Origin: Pirellulales bacterium
GTDB taxonomy: Bacteria; Planctomycetota; Planctomycetia; Pirellulales; JACPPG01
Assembly (NCBI GenBank): GCA_036499395.1
Contig: DASYDW010000016.1
Span: 1 to 36,182 of the forward strand
Direction: 5' to 3'
DNA length: 36,182 nucleotides
Below are positions 1-9,620 of this stretch, piece after piece (position 1 is the stretch's first letter; each line of letters starts with the position of its first letter). The translations under genes and the position numbers were made by a program. Below the pieces are notes generated by a model that was not told the DNA's origin, searched no databases, and saw only the letters and a program-made list of their open reading frames with translations.

Positions 1-1
1 G

Positions 2-760
2 TACCTCGACGGTACTTTGTCCGAGTCGGTGCGCGCCGATTTTGAGGGCGAGCTGGGCGCGAATCCAACGCTGCAGGGCGAGGTACAGTTACAGCAACAG
101 ATCGACCAGGCGCTGGGGAAACTCTTCCTCCCCCCTGCCCCGCCCGCCGATCTAGCCGAGCGTTTGCGTCGGGCGTCGATGGTTCGCACGATTCCCATTG
201 CGAACCAGCGGCGCCGCTGGACCTTGGCTGCCGCCGCGGCTGCGGCCATGATTGCCTGGGGCATCCTGGGATGGCAATTCTTTTCTCCGACCAATCGTCC
301 GCCGGTTTACAATCCGCGCCTGCCCCTGGCCACGATCTATAAGACGAGCGTGGACAGCGGCTTCAAGCCTACCTGGGTTTGCGAGGACGATCATGTCTTT
401 GCATCGACCTTCTTCGAGCGGCAGGGGGAAGGACTGCTGCTGGCAGCGATGCCGGCAGGTAGCGGCATGGTCGGACTCGCCTATTGTGGTGGCCTGAGCC
501 GGTATACGACGACGATGTTGGCACGCGTCGATGGCCAGCCCGTCATGGTGTTTGTCGATCGGCGCGAAAACGAAGAGCAGGTCGTTCCCCCTGCGCCCGA
601 TTCGGGTTTGCATCTGTTCCGCAAGGATCTGGGCGATCTCGTGCTGTACGAACTGACGCCGTTTGATGCGCCGCGTGTGATGGATTACTTGTATCACGCC
701 GACGTGCCACCGGCGAAGGTGCCTGCCGCCAGCCCCGAGCCCGCACCGGGTGCCGAGTAG
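2..760 (+). CDS. Anti-sigma-factor-like membrane protein, 5' end cut by the window
   Basis: The open frame runs in from the window edge: before the first possible start (TTG at 17) it already reads Y-L-D-G-T, which matches the 'YLDG-L' region common at the N-terminus of bacterial anti-sigma proteins. The true start therefore lies outside the window. One membrane segment is visible at about residues 67-90 (after R-R-R-W, an Ala-rich run ending in W-Q-F-F), followed by a domain of about 150 residues and a Pro/Ala-rich tail. The likely role is membrane-bound control of an ECF sigma factor encoded upstream, but neither the sigma gene nor a zinc-binding HxxxCxxC motif is in view. The C-terminal domain is not recognised. 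The family call is inferred from N-terminal pattern and topology. Confidence 0.6.
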   Translation, partial: YLDGTLSESVRADFEGELGANPTLQGEVQLQQQIDQALGKLFLPPAPPADLAERLRRASMVRTIPIANQRRRWTLAAAAAAAMIAWGILGWQFFSPTNRPPVYNPRLPLATIYKTSVDSGFKPTWVCEDDHVFASTFFERQGEGLLLAAMPAGSGMVGLAYCGGLSRYTTTMLARVDGQPVMVFVDRRENEEQVVPPAPDSGLHLFRKDLGDLVLYELTPFDAPRVMDYLYHADVPPAKVPAASPEPAPGAE

Positions 761-800
761 TAGCGAGTTCACATCGGCCTGATTTATCGGCTGGCCTGGG

Positions 801-1880
801 CTATCGGCGCGCGAGCAGTGCCGCACACTGCAGGTATCGAAAGGCGTACTTTGCCGGGGTGGCGATCAGCAGTTGCCGCATCTGACGGTAGATCGCGGGA
901 ACGATCTCTGGCCCCTGAGACTTGTCGAGGCCGGCGCGCAGAATCGGTTCGGTGAAAGCCTGAGCAAAGCCAACGTAACCCTCGCTGTAAGTTTCGACGT
1001 CCTGCGTGCGGGCGTAATCGGCGGCAAAGGGCACCGTGACCTCGACCGTTTCGGCCCGTTCGACGACGAAATCATCATGGACGATGCCGTGGGAATCATG
1101 AATCGGCGCCAGCAATTCCTCCTGCGTGCGGAAATAGATCGGCATCGTCACGCGCGCGTACGCCGTACGGTCTAGTTTTCCTTGTTCGACGAGGTCGAGC
1201 GCCGCATCGTGCAGCAGGTCGTACAGCCCCTGCCCTGTGCAGTAGTTTTGATCCCGGCCTGGTTGCGCTAACAGCAGCCGCGCGCCAGGCGCAAGTTCCA
1301 CAGCGCGGCACTCGTAAAACCGATCAAGATCTCGGGCTGCTGCTTTCGCGAAAGCGGCAGCCGTGGCGACAGAAATGCCAACATCCGGGCGATGTAATTT
1401 CGGGCCAAGGTAGACCACGAAGTCGTCAAGCGGTTCGCTCGGCAATTTGTCCAGCCATAGTACGGCGTTAAAACTCATTCCCAAGTGGACCGAAGTCGGC
1501 GCTAAGACGGGCCCATAGAACGATCGTCCGATCGCGGCGGGAAAGATGCCTTGCGCTGCCGAGAACGAGGCTTCATTCTCGGTCAGATTCCGCGACAATT
1601 GATTGAAATCGTTCGTCGGCAGATCGCTAAAGATTGGGCAGAGCGGATTTTGCACGCCGCGATCACGCAGCGTTTCAATCGCCTGCCGAAACGCGTTCAG
1701 GGCGTTCCGCCCCTCCGACGAACCATAGTCGGCGAGCACCATAGGCGTCGCGGTGGATGGTATGCTTATTTGGCCGGCCGCTGCGATGATCCATGGTTGC
1801 AAGGCGTCGATCGCGGCGCGCTGGCCTGACGAATTCGCGTCGTAGAATCCGTCCCCCTTCATTCCACTGGTGCTGGGCAT
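801..1880 (-). CDS. SAM-dependent carboxyl methyltransferase, SABATH/Methyltransf_7 type
   Basis: This 359-residue protein resembles the salicylate/jasmonate/gibberellin carboxyl methyltransferases (SABATH family), best known from plants but also present in scattered bacteria. The SAM-binding loop is at residues 49-61 (L-A-D-Y-G-S-S-E-G-R-N-A-L, compare plant D-x-G-C-S-x-G-x-N). The substrate-side segment M-S-F-N-A-V-L-W-L-D-K-L-P corresponds to the plant S-S-Y-S-L-x-W-L-S-x-x-P. Length fits the family. The expected reaction is transfer of a methyl group from SAM to a small carboxylic acid; the substrate cannot be told from sequence. It is a single gene, divergent from the esterase gene at 2020, with about 140 nt between them. 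No signal peptide is present, so it is cytoplasmic. The start ATG at 1880 has only a weak ribosome site. Confidence 0.8.
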   Translation of the reverse strand: MPSTSGMKGDGFYDANSSGQRAAIDALQPWIIAAAGQISIPSTATPMVLADYGSSEGRNALNAFRQAIETLRDRGVQNPLCPIFSDLPTNDFNQLSRNLTENEASFSAAQGIFPAAIGRSFYGPVLAPTSVHLGMSFNAVLWLDKLPSEPLDDFVVYLGPKLHRPDVGISVATAAAFAKAAARDLDRFYECRAVELAPGARLLLAQPGRDQNYCTGQGLYDLLHDAALDLVEQGKLDRTAYARVTMPIYFRTQEELLAPIHDSHGIVHDDFVVERAETVEVTVPFAADYARTQDVETYSEGYVGFAQAFTEPILRAGLDKSQGPEIVPAIYRQMRQLLIATPAKYAFRYLQCAALLARR

Positions 1881-2019
1881 CGAGTCTTCTCAAAATATTT
1901 GAACGAAGCCGGTTAACAACGTCGGATGTATTTCGCAAAACGACACAAGCTGAATGCAGTGAGCGTAACTGCCAAATTCTGAGTTGTGGTGCTGCGAGGC
2001 AGAGCCACAGCAAACTCGA

Positions 2020-2817
2020 ATGCAAGGGCTTTATATGTTCGCGGGTTTGATTATTGCAATCGCGTCCTTGTCTGCCGCGCCCGAAAGCATGCAATGGACT
2101 GTTGACGGTGTCGAGCGCGAGGCGCTGGTTGTCGCTCCGCAGAATCCGCCGCGGGACGGCGCGCCGGTGGTATTCGTCTTTCATGGACACGGCGGCAACA
2201 TGCGACAAGCGTCGCGAAGCTTTCATCTTGAGAGTGTATGGCCCGAGGCGATCGTTGTTTATCCGCAAGGCTTGCTGACGCCTAGCCGTCTCGATCCCGA
2301 GGGGAAACGGGCTGGCTGGCAATCGTCGTCGGGAACTCAGGGGGACCGGGATCTGAAATTCTTCGACGCAATGCTGGCCAGCGTACAGAAAAAGTGGACG
2401 GTCGACGAGAGCCGAATTTATGCCACCGGTCACTCGAACGGCGCGATTTTTACTTACTTGTTATGGAGCACGCATCCCGACTTGTTTGCCGCCGTGGCGC
2501 CATCGTCCGCGCCAAAGATGCGTATTTCGCTAACCAAACCGTTGCCGGTGCTTCATGTCGCCAGCGAGCAAGATCGCATCGCGCCGTTCGCCTTGCAGAA
2601 AGCCACGATCAAGGAAGTGCGCGAACTGAATCAGTGCTCGGAACAAGGGCAGGAATGGGCCAAAGGATGCACGCTGTATGCTTCAAAGGTCGATGCGCCA
2701 CTGGTCACATTCATGCACGACGGTGGCCATAAGTTTCCGCAAGAGGCGCCGGCCTTGATCGTGCGCTTCTTTAAAGAACACACGCGAGCCGGGTCAAAAT
2801 CAGCGGTCGCCGATTAG
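2020..2817 (+). CDS. Secreted esterase, LpqC/PHB-depolymerase-like (CE1 type alpha/beta hydrolase)
   Basis: This is an alpha/beta hydrolase of about 265 residues. Visible landmarks are the oxyanion loop H-G-H-G-G (55-59), the nucleophile elbow G-H-S-N-G-A with Ser139, an acid candidate in A-S-E-Q-D-R-I-A, and the C-terminal His in H-D-G-G-H-K-F-P. The family includes feruloyl and acetyl-xylan esterases and polyhydroxybutyrate depolymerases; the exact ester is not deducible. The N-terminus has a hydrophobic stretch ending S-L-S-A-A-P, a signal peptide without much positive charge. The start is uncertain: ATG at 2020 or 2035, or TTG at 1984. A weak hairpin follows the stop. The next gene is a DUF1080 protein, so a role in polysaccharide breakdown is plausible but inferred. 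Confidence 0.8.
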   Translation: MQGLYMFAGLIIAIASLSAAPESMQWTVDGVEREALVVAPQNPPRDGAPVVFVFHGHGGNMRQASRSFHLESVWPEAIVVYPQGLLTPSRLDPEGKRAGWQSSSGTQGDRDLKFFDAMLASVQKKWTVDESRIYATGHSNGAIFTYLLWSTHPDLFAAVAPSSAPKMRISLTKPLPVLHVASEQDRIAPFALQKATIKEVRELNQCSEQGQEWAKGCTLYASKVDAPLVTFMHDGGHKFPQEAPALIVRFFKEHTRAGSKSAVAD

Positions 2818-2886
2818 GGGTATTTTGGGGGCCGTCACGACTGATGTTGGCTGTCGGGGCGTAAGATGAGATCGAGCAGCAGGCCG

Positions 2887-2921
2887 CGGCAGCATGCTTG
2901 CTGCTGCCGAATGCCCTTTTT
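2887..2921 (+). terminator. Weak terminator-like hairpin after the esterase gene
   Basis: The arms CGGCAGCA (2887-2894) and TGCTGCCG (2902-2909) are perfect complements around a 7-nt loop. A run of five T lies at 2917-2921, seven bases past the stem, which is further than in a typical intrinsic terminator. Confidence 0.35.
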
Positions 2922-2972
2922 ACACTGGTTGGACGCTTCCCCCTGCCCAATAGACCGCCGTGAGCCCACGAT

Positions 2973-4154
2973 ATGATCCGCTTGCGATTCCAGCATGTTT
3001 TGTTTCTGATCCTGGCGTCGATGTTTGGCGCATCGCGTCTCTCGGCAGCGGACGCGCCGAATACGCTCACACCGCAGGAACTCGACGACGGCTGGATTTC
3101 GCTTTTCGATGGAATGACCGATTACGGCTGGCACGCTGAGCAGAAGGCCGACTGGAAAGTAGAAGACGGCGCGATCACGGTGTCGTCCGGCGAGCCGGGC
3201 TTATTGGCCACGACCAGCGAGTTTGCCGACTACGAATTGCGGCTCGAATTCCGTGCCCCGCGCGGCACCAACAGCGGCGTCTTTTTGCGTACGCCGGCCG
3301 TGCCGACCGATCCGGCCAAGGATTGTTATGAGCTGAACATTGCTGACCCCGAGACCAGCCCGTTCTACACCGGCAGCTTCGTCGGCCGGCAGAAGGCGAC
3401 CGAGTATTTGCACAGCGATGATTGGCAATCGTTCGAAGTGACGGCCGAAGGGGCACATTTCGTGGTCAAGGTCGATGGGCGTCAGGTACTCGACTACACC
3501 GATCCGGCGCCGGTGCGGCGTGGACGCATTGGTCTGCAGCTCAACAAGGGAGCTGTCGCATTCCGAAACATCAAGCTGCGGCCGCTCGGGCTGGAATCGA
3601 TCTTCAACGGCCGCGACCTGGCGGGCTGGAAAGTCTTTCCCGGGAAGAAAAGCGTCTTTAGCGTCACTGACGCAGGCGACCTGAACGTCAAGAAAGGGAA
3701 CGGGCAGATTGAAACGGAACGCCAGTGGGGTGATTTCGTTTTGCAGTTAGAGATCTTCTCGAACGGCAAGTATCTGAACTCCGGCATCTTCTTTCGCTGC
3801 GTTCCCGATCAGTTCTGGCAAGGATACGAATGCCAGATTCAAAACGGCTTCCTGCTCGATCGGGCCCGACCGATGGATTACGGCACGGGCGGAATCTACA
3901 ACCGGCAAAAAGCCCGCAAGGTCGTGGCCGACGATTTCGTCTGGTTTCATAAGACGCTGGTCGCCTCAGGCAATCATATGGCGGCGTGGGTCAACGGTTA
4001 CCAGGTAAGCGATTTTACCGACGACCGCCCAGCCGATGAGAACGCCCGCAACGGAATGCGGTTGAAAGCCGGCCCGCTAGCGATCCAGGGGCACGATCCG
4101 ACGACGAATCTGTCGTTCCGCAAAATCCGCATTGCCGAGATGCCGGCACGATAA
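2973..4154 (+). CDS. Secreted protein with two DUF1080 domains (3-keto-disaccharide hydrolase type)
   Basis: The 393-residue product starts with a signal peptide (hydrophobic core L-F-L-I-L-A-S-M-F-G-A, cleavage near S-A-A-D). It then has two concanavalin-like DUF1080 domains: residues about 35-200, opening with G-W-I-S-L-F-D-G and containing G-T-N-S-G-V-F-L-R, and residues about 203-390, opening with E-S-I-F-N-G-R-D-L-A-G-W and containing N-S-G-I-F-F-R. DUF1080 proteins are very numerous in planctomycetes; some members hydrolyse 3-keto-glycosides, and the domain is also called 3-keto-disaccharide hydrolase. Tandem copies suggest an internal duplication. It acts in the periplasm or outside. 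It stands alone, 155 nt after the esterase. Substrate is unknown. Confidence 0.88.
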   Translation: MIRLRFQHVLFLILASMFGASRLSAADAPNTLTPQELDDGWISLFDGMTDYGWHAEQKADWKVEDGAITVSSGEPGLLATTSEFADYELRLEFRAPRGTNSGVFLRTPAVPTDPAKDCYELNIADPETSPFYTGSFVGRQKATEYLHSDDWQSFEVTAEGAHFVVKVDGRQVLDYTDPAPVRRGRIGLQLNKGAVAFRNIKLRPLGLESIFNGRDLAGWKVFPGKKSVFSVTDAGDLNVKKGNGQIETERQWGDFVLQLEIFSNGKYLNSGIFFRCVPDQFWQGYECQIQNGFLLDRARPMDYGTGGIYNRQKARKVVADDFVWFHKTLVASGNHMAAWVNGYQVSDFTDDRPADENARNGMRLKAGPLAIQGHDPTTNLSFRKIRIAEMPAR

Positions 4155-4269
4155 TCGTGCGATTCGCAGCTTCATCGAGCCAGATGCTGGAACTGCGTGT
4201 AATTCTGGCTCAAGATGTATACGAGATCTGTCTTCGTCGCGTTTTCGGAACAACGATAAAGGGCTGTAG

Positions 4270-4914
4270 ATGCATCGTCAGGCAATTGCCTTTTCAATCG
4301 TGGTGTCGGCCGTCCTACTGAGCTCGCAGGCCGGTGCGACGTTGATCGTCAATGGTAGCTTCGAGTCGGGCGCCCTACCGACCCCACCCGGCACAACGTT
4401 AACCTCGGGTAGTACCGATATCACAGGCTGGGTCGTCGGTGGGCATGGCATCGACTATATCGGCACCTACTGGCAAGCATCCGACGGAGGCCGCAGCATC
4501 GACCTCGACTCAGGAACCATTCTCGGCGCGGGTCCTTACGATGGATCGATTTCGCAAACTTTTGTGACTACAAGCGGCCAGGAATACCGCGTGGGTTTCG
4601 ACATGGCCGGTAATCCCGACGGCGGTCCGGCGCTTAAGGTTCTCGAAATATCGGCGGCGGGACAGTCCTCGCAACTTTCCTTTTTGAACACCGATCAGAC
4701 GCATGGCGCGATGGACTATCAGCCGCGCGCGTTCGACTTTGTCGCGACGTCGTCAACGACTACGCTGACCTTCACGAGCCTCAGCGGCACCGGCTACGGC
4801 CCCGTGATCGACAATGTTTCGGTAAATGCGGTTCCCGAGCCGGCGACCGTGCTACTGCTGCTCGGCATATTACCGATTTTCACTATAAAATGGTGCCGGC
4901 GCGCGATTCGGTAG
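4270..4914 (+). CDS. Choice-of-anchor C family PEP-CTERM protein (DUF642-like)
   Basis: This 214-residue secreted protein has an N-terminal signal peptide (about 1-23), then a beta-sandwich domain beginning N-G-S-F-E-S-G and containing I-T-G-W-V-V-G-G and I-D-Y-I-G-T-Y-W-Q-A-S-D-G, the pattern of choice-of-anchor C / DUF642-type proteins. The C-terminus is a PEP-CTERM sorting signal: V-P-E-P at about 188, a hydrophobic helix, then basic W-C-R-R. Such signals are processed by exosortase at the inner membrane; no exosortase gene is in this window. The likely role is an extracellular matrix or surface protein. It is monocistronic. Confidence 0.85.
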   Translation: MHRQAIAFSIVVSAVLLSSQAGATLIVNGSFESGALPTPPGTTLTSGSTDITGWVVGGHGIDYIGTYWQASDGGRSIDLDSGTILGAGPYDGSISQTFVTTSGQEYRVGFDMAGNPDGGPALKVLEISAAGQSSQLSFLNTDQTHGAMDYQPRAFDFVATSSTTTLTFTSLSGTGYGPVIDNVSVNAVPEPATVLLLLGILPIFTIKWCRRAIR

Positions 4915-5020
4915 GCTCTTTCGACGTGTCCAAGTCGTTAAGGCGCGTAGCTGTTCTCGCGAATTCTCGTTGCCCGCGCTTTAGAATCCTAATCCGTTCT
5001 TGATCAAGCATGGGTTTCTC

Positions 5021-5026
5021 AGGAGG
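5021..5026 (+). promoter_or_regulatory. Shine-Dalgarno site that sets the LRR gene start
   Basis: A perfect AGGAGG lies 10 nt before ATG 5037. It places the start there rather than at the in-frame ATG at 5010, which lies upstream of this site. Confidence 0.7.
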
Positions 5027-5036
5027 CCTTACCGCC

Positions 5037-5819
5037 ATGAATCGCCAGTTGCTGTTGCACATGGTTTTGCTCGCCGGGATTGGGTCGTATTTCGTCGCAA
5101 CGACTTTGGCGGCGGACGCCGAGAACACCCTCGTAGCGGGCGAGACGGACGAACAGTCGGACGAGGCGGAGGAGCGTCGCAATGAGTTGCTCGCGAAGTT
5201 GCCGGGCGCGCGCTTTGCTAATCCGCTTTCGTTAGTTCTGGATCAGACTGGGGCCACGGATGACGATCTGGCGGCACTTGCCCTCGTCCCCGAGTTAAGA
5301 AAGCTCAGCCTTTGGAAAACGAATGTCACCAGCAAGGGATTGGTACACGTCGCGAAGTTGACGGAGCTGGATTGGCTGTCGCTAGACGGCACCGCGGTGT
5401 CGGCCGTCGGCATGAAGGAATTGGCCAATCTGCGGCACTTGAAATTTCTGTCGCTGTGGCGGACCAAGGTCGGCGATGCGGGGCTTGCACATCTGTCGAG
5501 TCTTCCTGCACTGGAGCGATTGTCGCTCGACAGTTGCGATATCAGCGACGCCGGACTCAAAAATCTACACGATTTACCGACTCTCAAAGAATTGAGTATC
5601 TACGGCAGCACGATCACCGATGCGGGCATGGAAAGCCTGGTGAAGCTCGCCGGCCTCGAAGTCTTGTCACTCGATGGCAGCCTGATCAGCGACGAGGGGC
5701 TCGACCAGCTTGGCACGCTGGCACATCTTCGAGAGCTGCGAGTCCGTGGGGCAAACGTCACCAGCACCGGCATCGCAAAACTCCAAAAGCGGCTGCCCGA
5801 GTGCAAGGTCGTGTATTAA
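5037..5819 (+). CDS. Secreted leucine-rich-repeat protein
   Basis: The 260-residue product has a signal peptide (M-N-R-Q-L-L-L-H-M-V-L-L-A-G-I-G, cleavage near T-L-A-A-D), a short acidic spacer, and about seven 24-residue leucine-rich repeats of the form L-x-x-L-x-x-L-x-L-x-x-T-x-[IV]-[ST]-D-x-G-L. The end L-P-E-C-K-V-V-Y is a common cap in planctomycete LRR proteins. The role is probably protein binding at the cell surface or periplasm; no catalytic domain is present. ATG 5037 was chosen because of the AGGAGG site 10 nt upstream. Confidence 0.88.
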   Translation: MNRQLLLHMVLLAGIGSYFVATTLAADAENTLVAGETDEQSDEAEERRNELLAKLPGARFANPLSLVLDQTGATDDDLAALALVPELRKLSLWKTNVTSKGLVHVAKLTELDWLSLDGTAVSAVGMKELANLRHLKFLSLWRTKVGDAGLAHLSSLPALERLSLDSCDISDAGLKNLHDLPTLKELSIYGSTITDAGMESLVKLAGLEVLSLDGSLISDEGLDQLGTLAHLRELRVRGANVTSTGIAKLQKRLPECKVVY

Positions 5820-6052
5820 CGCGACCAGCGACGCGACACTTCGTACTTTTTTTCACGAGGCGTTTCGCCGTTCTCGATTTCTCCACTCGGATAAGACCTC
5901 CCAGCGCCTGGTGGGTGAAGCTGAGCACATAAATCTTTGACGGCATGCGCGTCGCAAGAGTATGCTTGTCGAGGAGCGTTCGCTCACGCGCGGACAGAGA
6001 GGCGGGCCTGGGGTCGCACTTCGCATTCGCCCATTTTTCGAGGGAGCCCGCG

Positions 6053-6496
6053 ATGACGTTGCAAGAAATTCTGAATGTCAAAGGAACCGAGGTCTTCACG
6101 ATCCACGAGTCGGCCACGCTGGACGACGTGGTGCAGAAGCTCGTGACGTTCAATTGCGGTTCGCTGGTCGTGATGGGACGCCGTGCCGACGTTGCGCGGG
6201 ATCGCATGGTGGGGATCGTTACTGAGCGCGATATTCTTCGAGCTTGCGCGGCGGGTCGCGAGCCGCTCGGCGAAACTCCGGTGACTGCCGCCATGACCTG
6301 CGACGTGGTGACCGCCGGGCCGGGCGATTCGATCGAAGAGACGATGCAACTAATGACCGAACGCCGCATGCGTCACCTGCCGATCGTGCAGGGCGAGGAC
6401 CTTCTCGGCCTGATCTCGATCGGCGACCTTGTGAAATCTCATCACGAGCAATGCGTGCTCGAGAACCACTATCTGAAAACATATATTCAGAGCTAA
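6053..6496 (+). CDS. Two-CBS-domain protein
   Basis: A 147-residue cytoplasmic protein made of two CBS motifs (a Bateman module): residues about 12-65 (ending V-G-I-V-T-E-R-D-I-L-R) and about 78-132 (ending L-L-G-L-I-S-I-G-D-L-V-K). These modules bind adenosine nucleotides or SAM and usually regulate a partner; here the module stands alone, so the partner is unknown. ATG 6053 was chosen over the open frame further upstream because of a purine-rich GAGGGAG site 8 nt before it. Eleven bases after the stop is a perfect short palindrome that could aid termination. Confidence 0.88.
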   Translation: MTLQEILNVKGTEVFTIHESATLDDVVQKLVTFNCGSLVVMGRRADVARDRMVGIVTERDILRACAAGREPLGETPVTAAMTCDVVTAGPGDSIEETMQLMTERRMRHLPIVQGEDLLGLISIGDLVKSHHEQCVLENHYLKTYIQS

Positions 6497-6506
6497 GTGG
6501 TGGAAT

Positions 6507-6529
6507 GGTGTGTCGCGGACACACCCTAC
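6507..6529. repeat. Dispersed short palindrome, copy 1 (GGTGTGTC type)
   Basis: GGTGTGTC and GACACACC form an exact 8-bp inverted repeat around the loop GCG and are followed by CTAC. Related palindromes are at 13522, 35390 and 35474. This copy sits just after the CBS gene. It occupies part of the 318-nt gene-free stretch 6497-6814, in which nothing else was recognised. Confidence 0.65.
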
Positions 6530-6814
6530 CTCGACTACCGTCGACTCTGGTTTCGCATGCTCATTCCGCGTGCCGCGGAAAGAGCATGGCACTGGACCGG
6601 TGCATCGCACGATTTTGCGATCTAGGAATTTGCGTTGCTGCGGCGCCGAAAGATCCTTGCTGGCGCCGCGGGCTGGTGGTGAGAGCACGAAGTGCATGAT
6701 CTGGCGCGGGGCGGTTCAGCTTCGTTTAATGTCGTTGGCCCTTGAGTCCGTCTGGCGGCGGATTTAGACTCGGGGCTGTCTCGTTCGTCCTCTCGAATTT
6801 CCCCGCGACCTCGC

Positions 6815-7237
6815 ATGACTGACGCTCGACCTATCCGTGTGGTGCTGGCCAAGATTGGCCTCGATGGTCACGATCGCGGCATTCAAGTCGTGGCCCGGGC
6901 GCTGCGCGATGCCGGCATGGAAGTGATCTACACCGGCTTGTGGCAAACGCCGGACGCCGTGGTTCGCGCGGTCGAGGATGAGGATGCCGACGTCGTGGGG
7001 ATCAGTTTGCTCTCGGGCGCCCATCAGACGTTGGTGCCCGTGCTGATCGAGGCCTTGAAAGCCCGCGGTCTGGGGCATGTGCAGATGATCGTCGGCGGCA
7101 TCATCCCGGCGGCGGACATTCCGCAACTGACCGAGATGGGCGTGGCGAAGGTATTCACACCTGGCGCTGGCTTAACCGAGATCGCAGAGTTTATTCGCGG
7201 CGCGGTCCCGCGGTCGGGCGTGTCGGCCGGGCCGTAG
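6815..7237 (+). CDS. Small stand-alone cobalamin-binding protein (methylmalonyl-CoA mutase C-terminal type)
   Basis: The 140-residue protein consists of only the B12-binding Rossmann-like domain. The D-x-H-x-x-G signature is D17-G-H19-D-R-G22, with His19 the predicted lower cobalt ligand; further signatures are S-L-L-S-G-A-H and G-G-I-I-P. This is the small subunit or C-terminal domain of methylmalonyl-CoA mutase and related acyl-CoA mutases, which swap a carbonyl-CoA group and a hydrogen. No large catalytic subunit or meaB-type chaperone gene is nearby, so its partner must be encoded elsewhere. The start ATG 6815 has no strong ribosome site; the reading frame is unambiguous. Confidence 0.88.
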   Translation: MTDARPIRVVLAKIGLDGHDRGIQVVARALRDAGMEVIYTGLWQTPDAVVRAVEDEDADVVGISLLSGAHQTLVPVLIEALKARGLGHVQMIVGGIIPAADIPQLTEMGVAKVFTPGAGLTEIAEFIRGAVPRSGVSAGP

Positions 7238-7661
7238 ACGCCGCGCGAATCAGGGCCATCACGGCCCCGCGAATACCGGGCGAGAGTGACGGCCACGCCT
7301 GCGTGACGCTCGTCAGCTCGACGCTCAGCTCGGTATCTGCCTTTTCGGCCGCCGCAGCTCCGGCCTCGGCGATCAACGTCGGTAACGAAGTATTGCCTTG
7401 CTCGAAGAGTGGCTTGGCGCGTCCCGGTCCGGATCGCAAATCGCATGGCGCTACGCGGCGGGCCGACGATCGCTTTCCCTGCGATTCGAGGGCCGGCTTG
7501 GTCTGAAAGATGCGCGTCGAACCGTCGACCGACACCACGCGCCACAGCTCGCGCGTTTCGGCTTCGCCGGGCGCAGAAGTGGACTGATCGGGGCCGATCA
7601 CGACTTCGACGTCGTCCATCAGGCCTGGGGCAACGGTTCCGACAGGAGCATCATTCGACAT
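7191..7661 (-). CDS. Uncertain hypothetical ORF, 3' end overlapping the B12-binding gene
   Basis: Reading from ATG 7661 gives 156 residues that look partly protein-like: an L-W-R-V-V-S-V-D-G-S-T segment, an Ala/Glu-rich helix, and a tail A-W-P-S-L-S-P-G-I-R-G-A-V-M-A-L-I-R-A-A. From general knowledge, tails of the kind 'AWP-LP-AIR-I-AMV-AA' are common in small planctomycete proteins of unknown role, sometimes beside recombinase-like genes. The stop lies 47 nt inside the convergent B12-binding gene. There is no clear ribosome site, and the frame stays open upstream into the repeat at 7900-8040. It may be a real small gene or a decayed fragment. Confidence 0.4.
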   Translation of the reverse strand: MSNDAPVGTVAPGLMDDVEVVIGPDQSTSAPGEAETRELWRVVSVDGSTRIFQTKPALESQGKRSSARRVAPCDLRSGPGRAKPLFEQGNTSLPTLIAEAGAAAAEKADTELSVELTSVTQAWPSLSPGIRGAVMALIRAASTARPTRPTAGPRRE

Positions 7662-7899
7662 ATTAGAATCGCGCAAACATCCGAGGGCAGGATCGCAGAA
7701 CTTTGCGAGGCGGGCCAGGAAACGGGCAGCCGGCGAATCTCTGGGAAGATGTTCCGCCGTCAAGGACAGAACCACGTCTCGGCTGCCTGCTCGCTTCGTA
7801 CTCGGGTTATCGACCGGTCGTTTTCCAGGGGGCGACGATTTCCATTTTTTTCCGAAGTTTCCTGGAGTGCTGAGAAAGACAGGCATTCCGCGGTCGGGG

Positions 7900-9539
<1,640 letters not shown>

Positions 9540-9620
9540 ACGGCTGGAGTTTTCGGCGGGTACAACTTCGTTTTACGATGGCGTGTCGTCGCCGATCCCC
9601 GTCGGTCATGCGGTTAGAAA

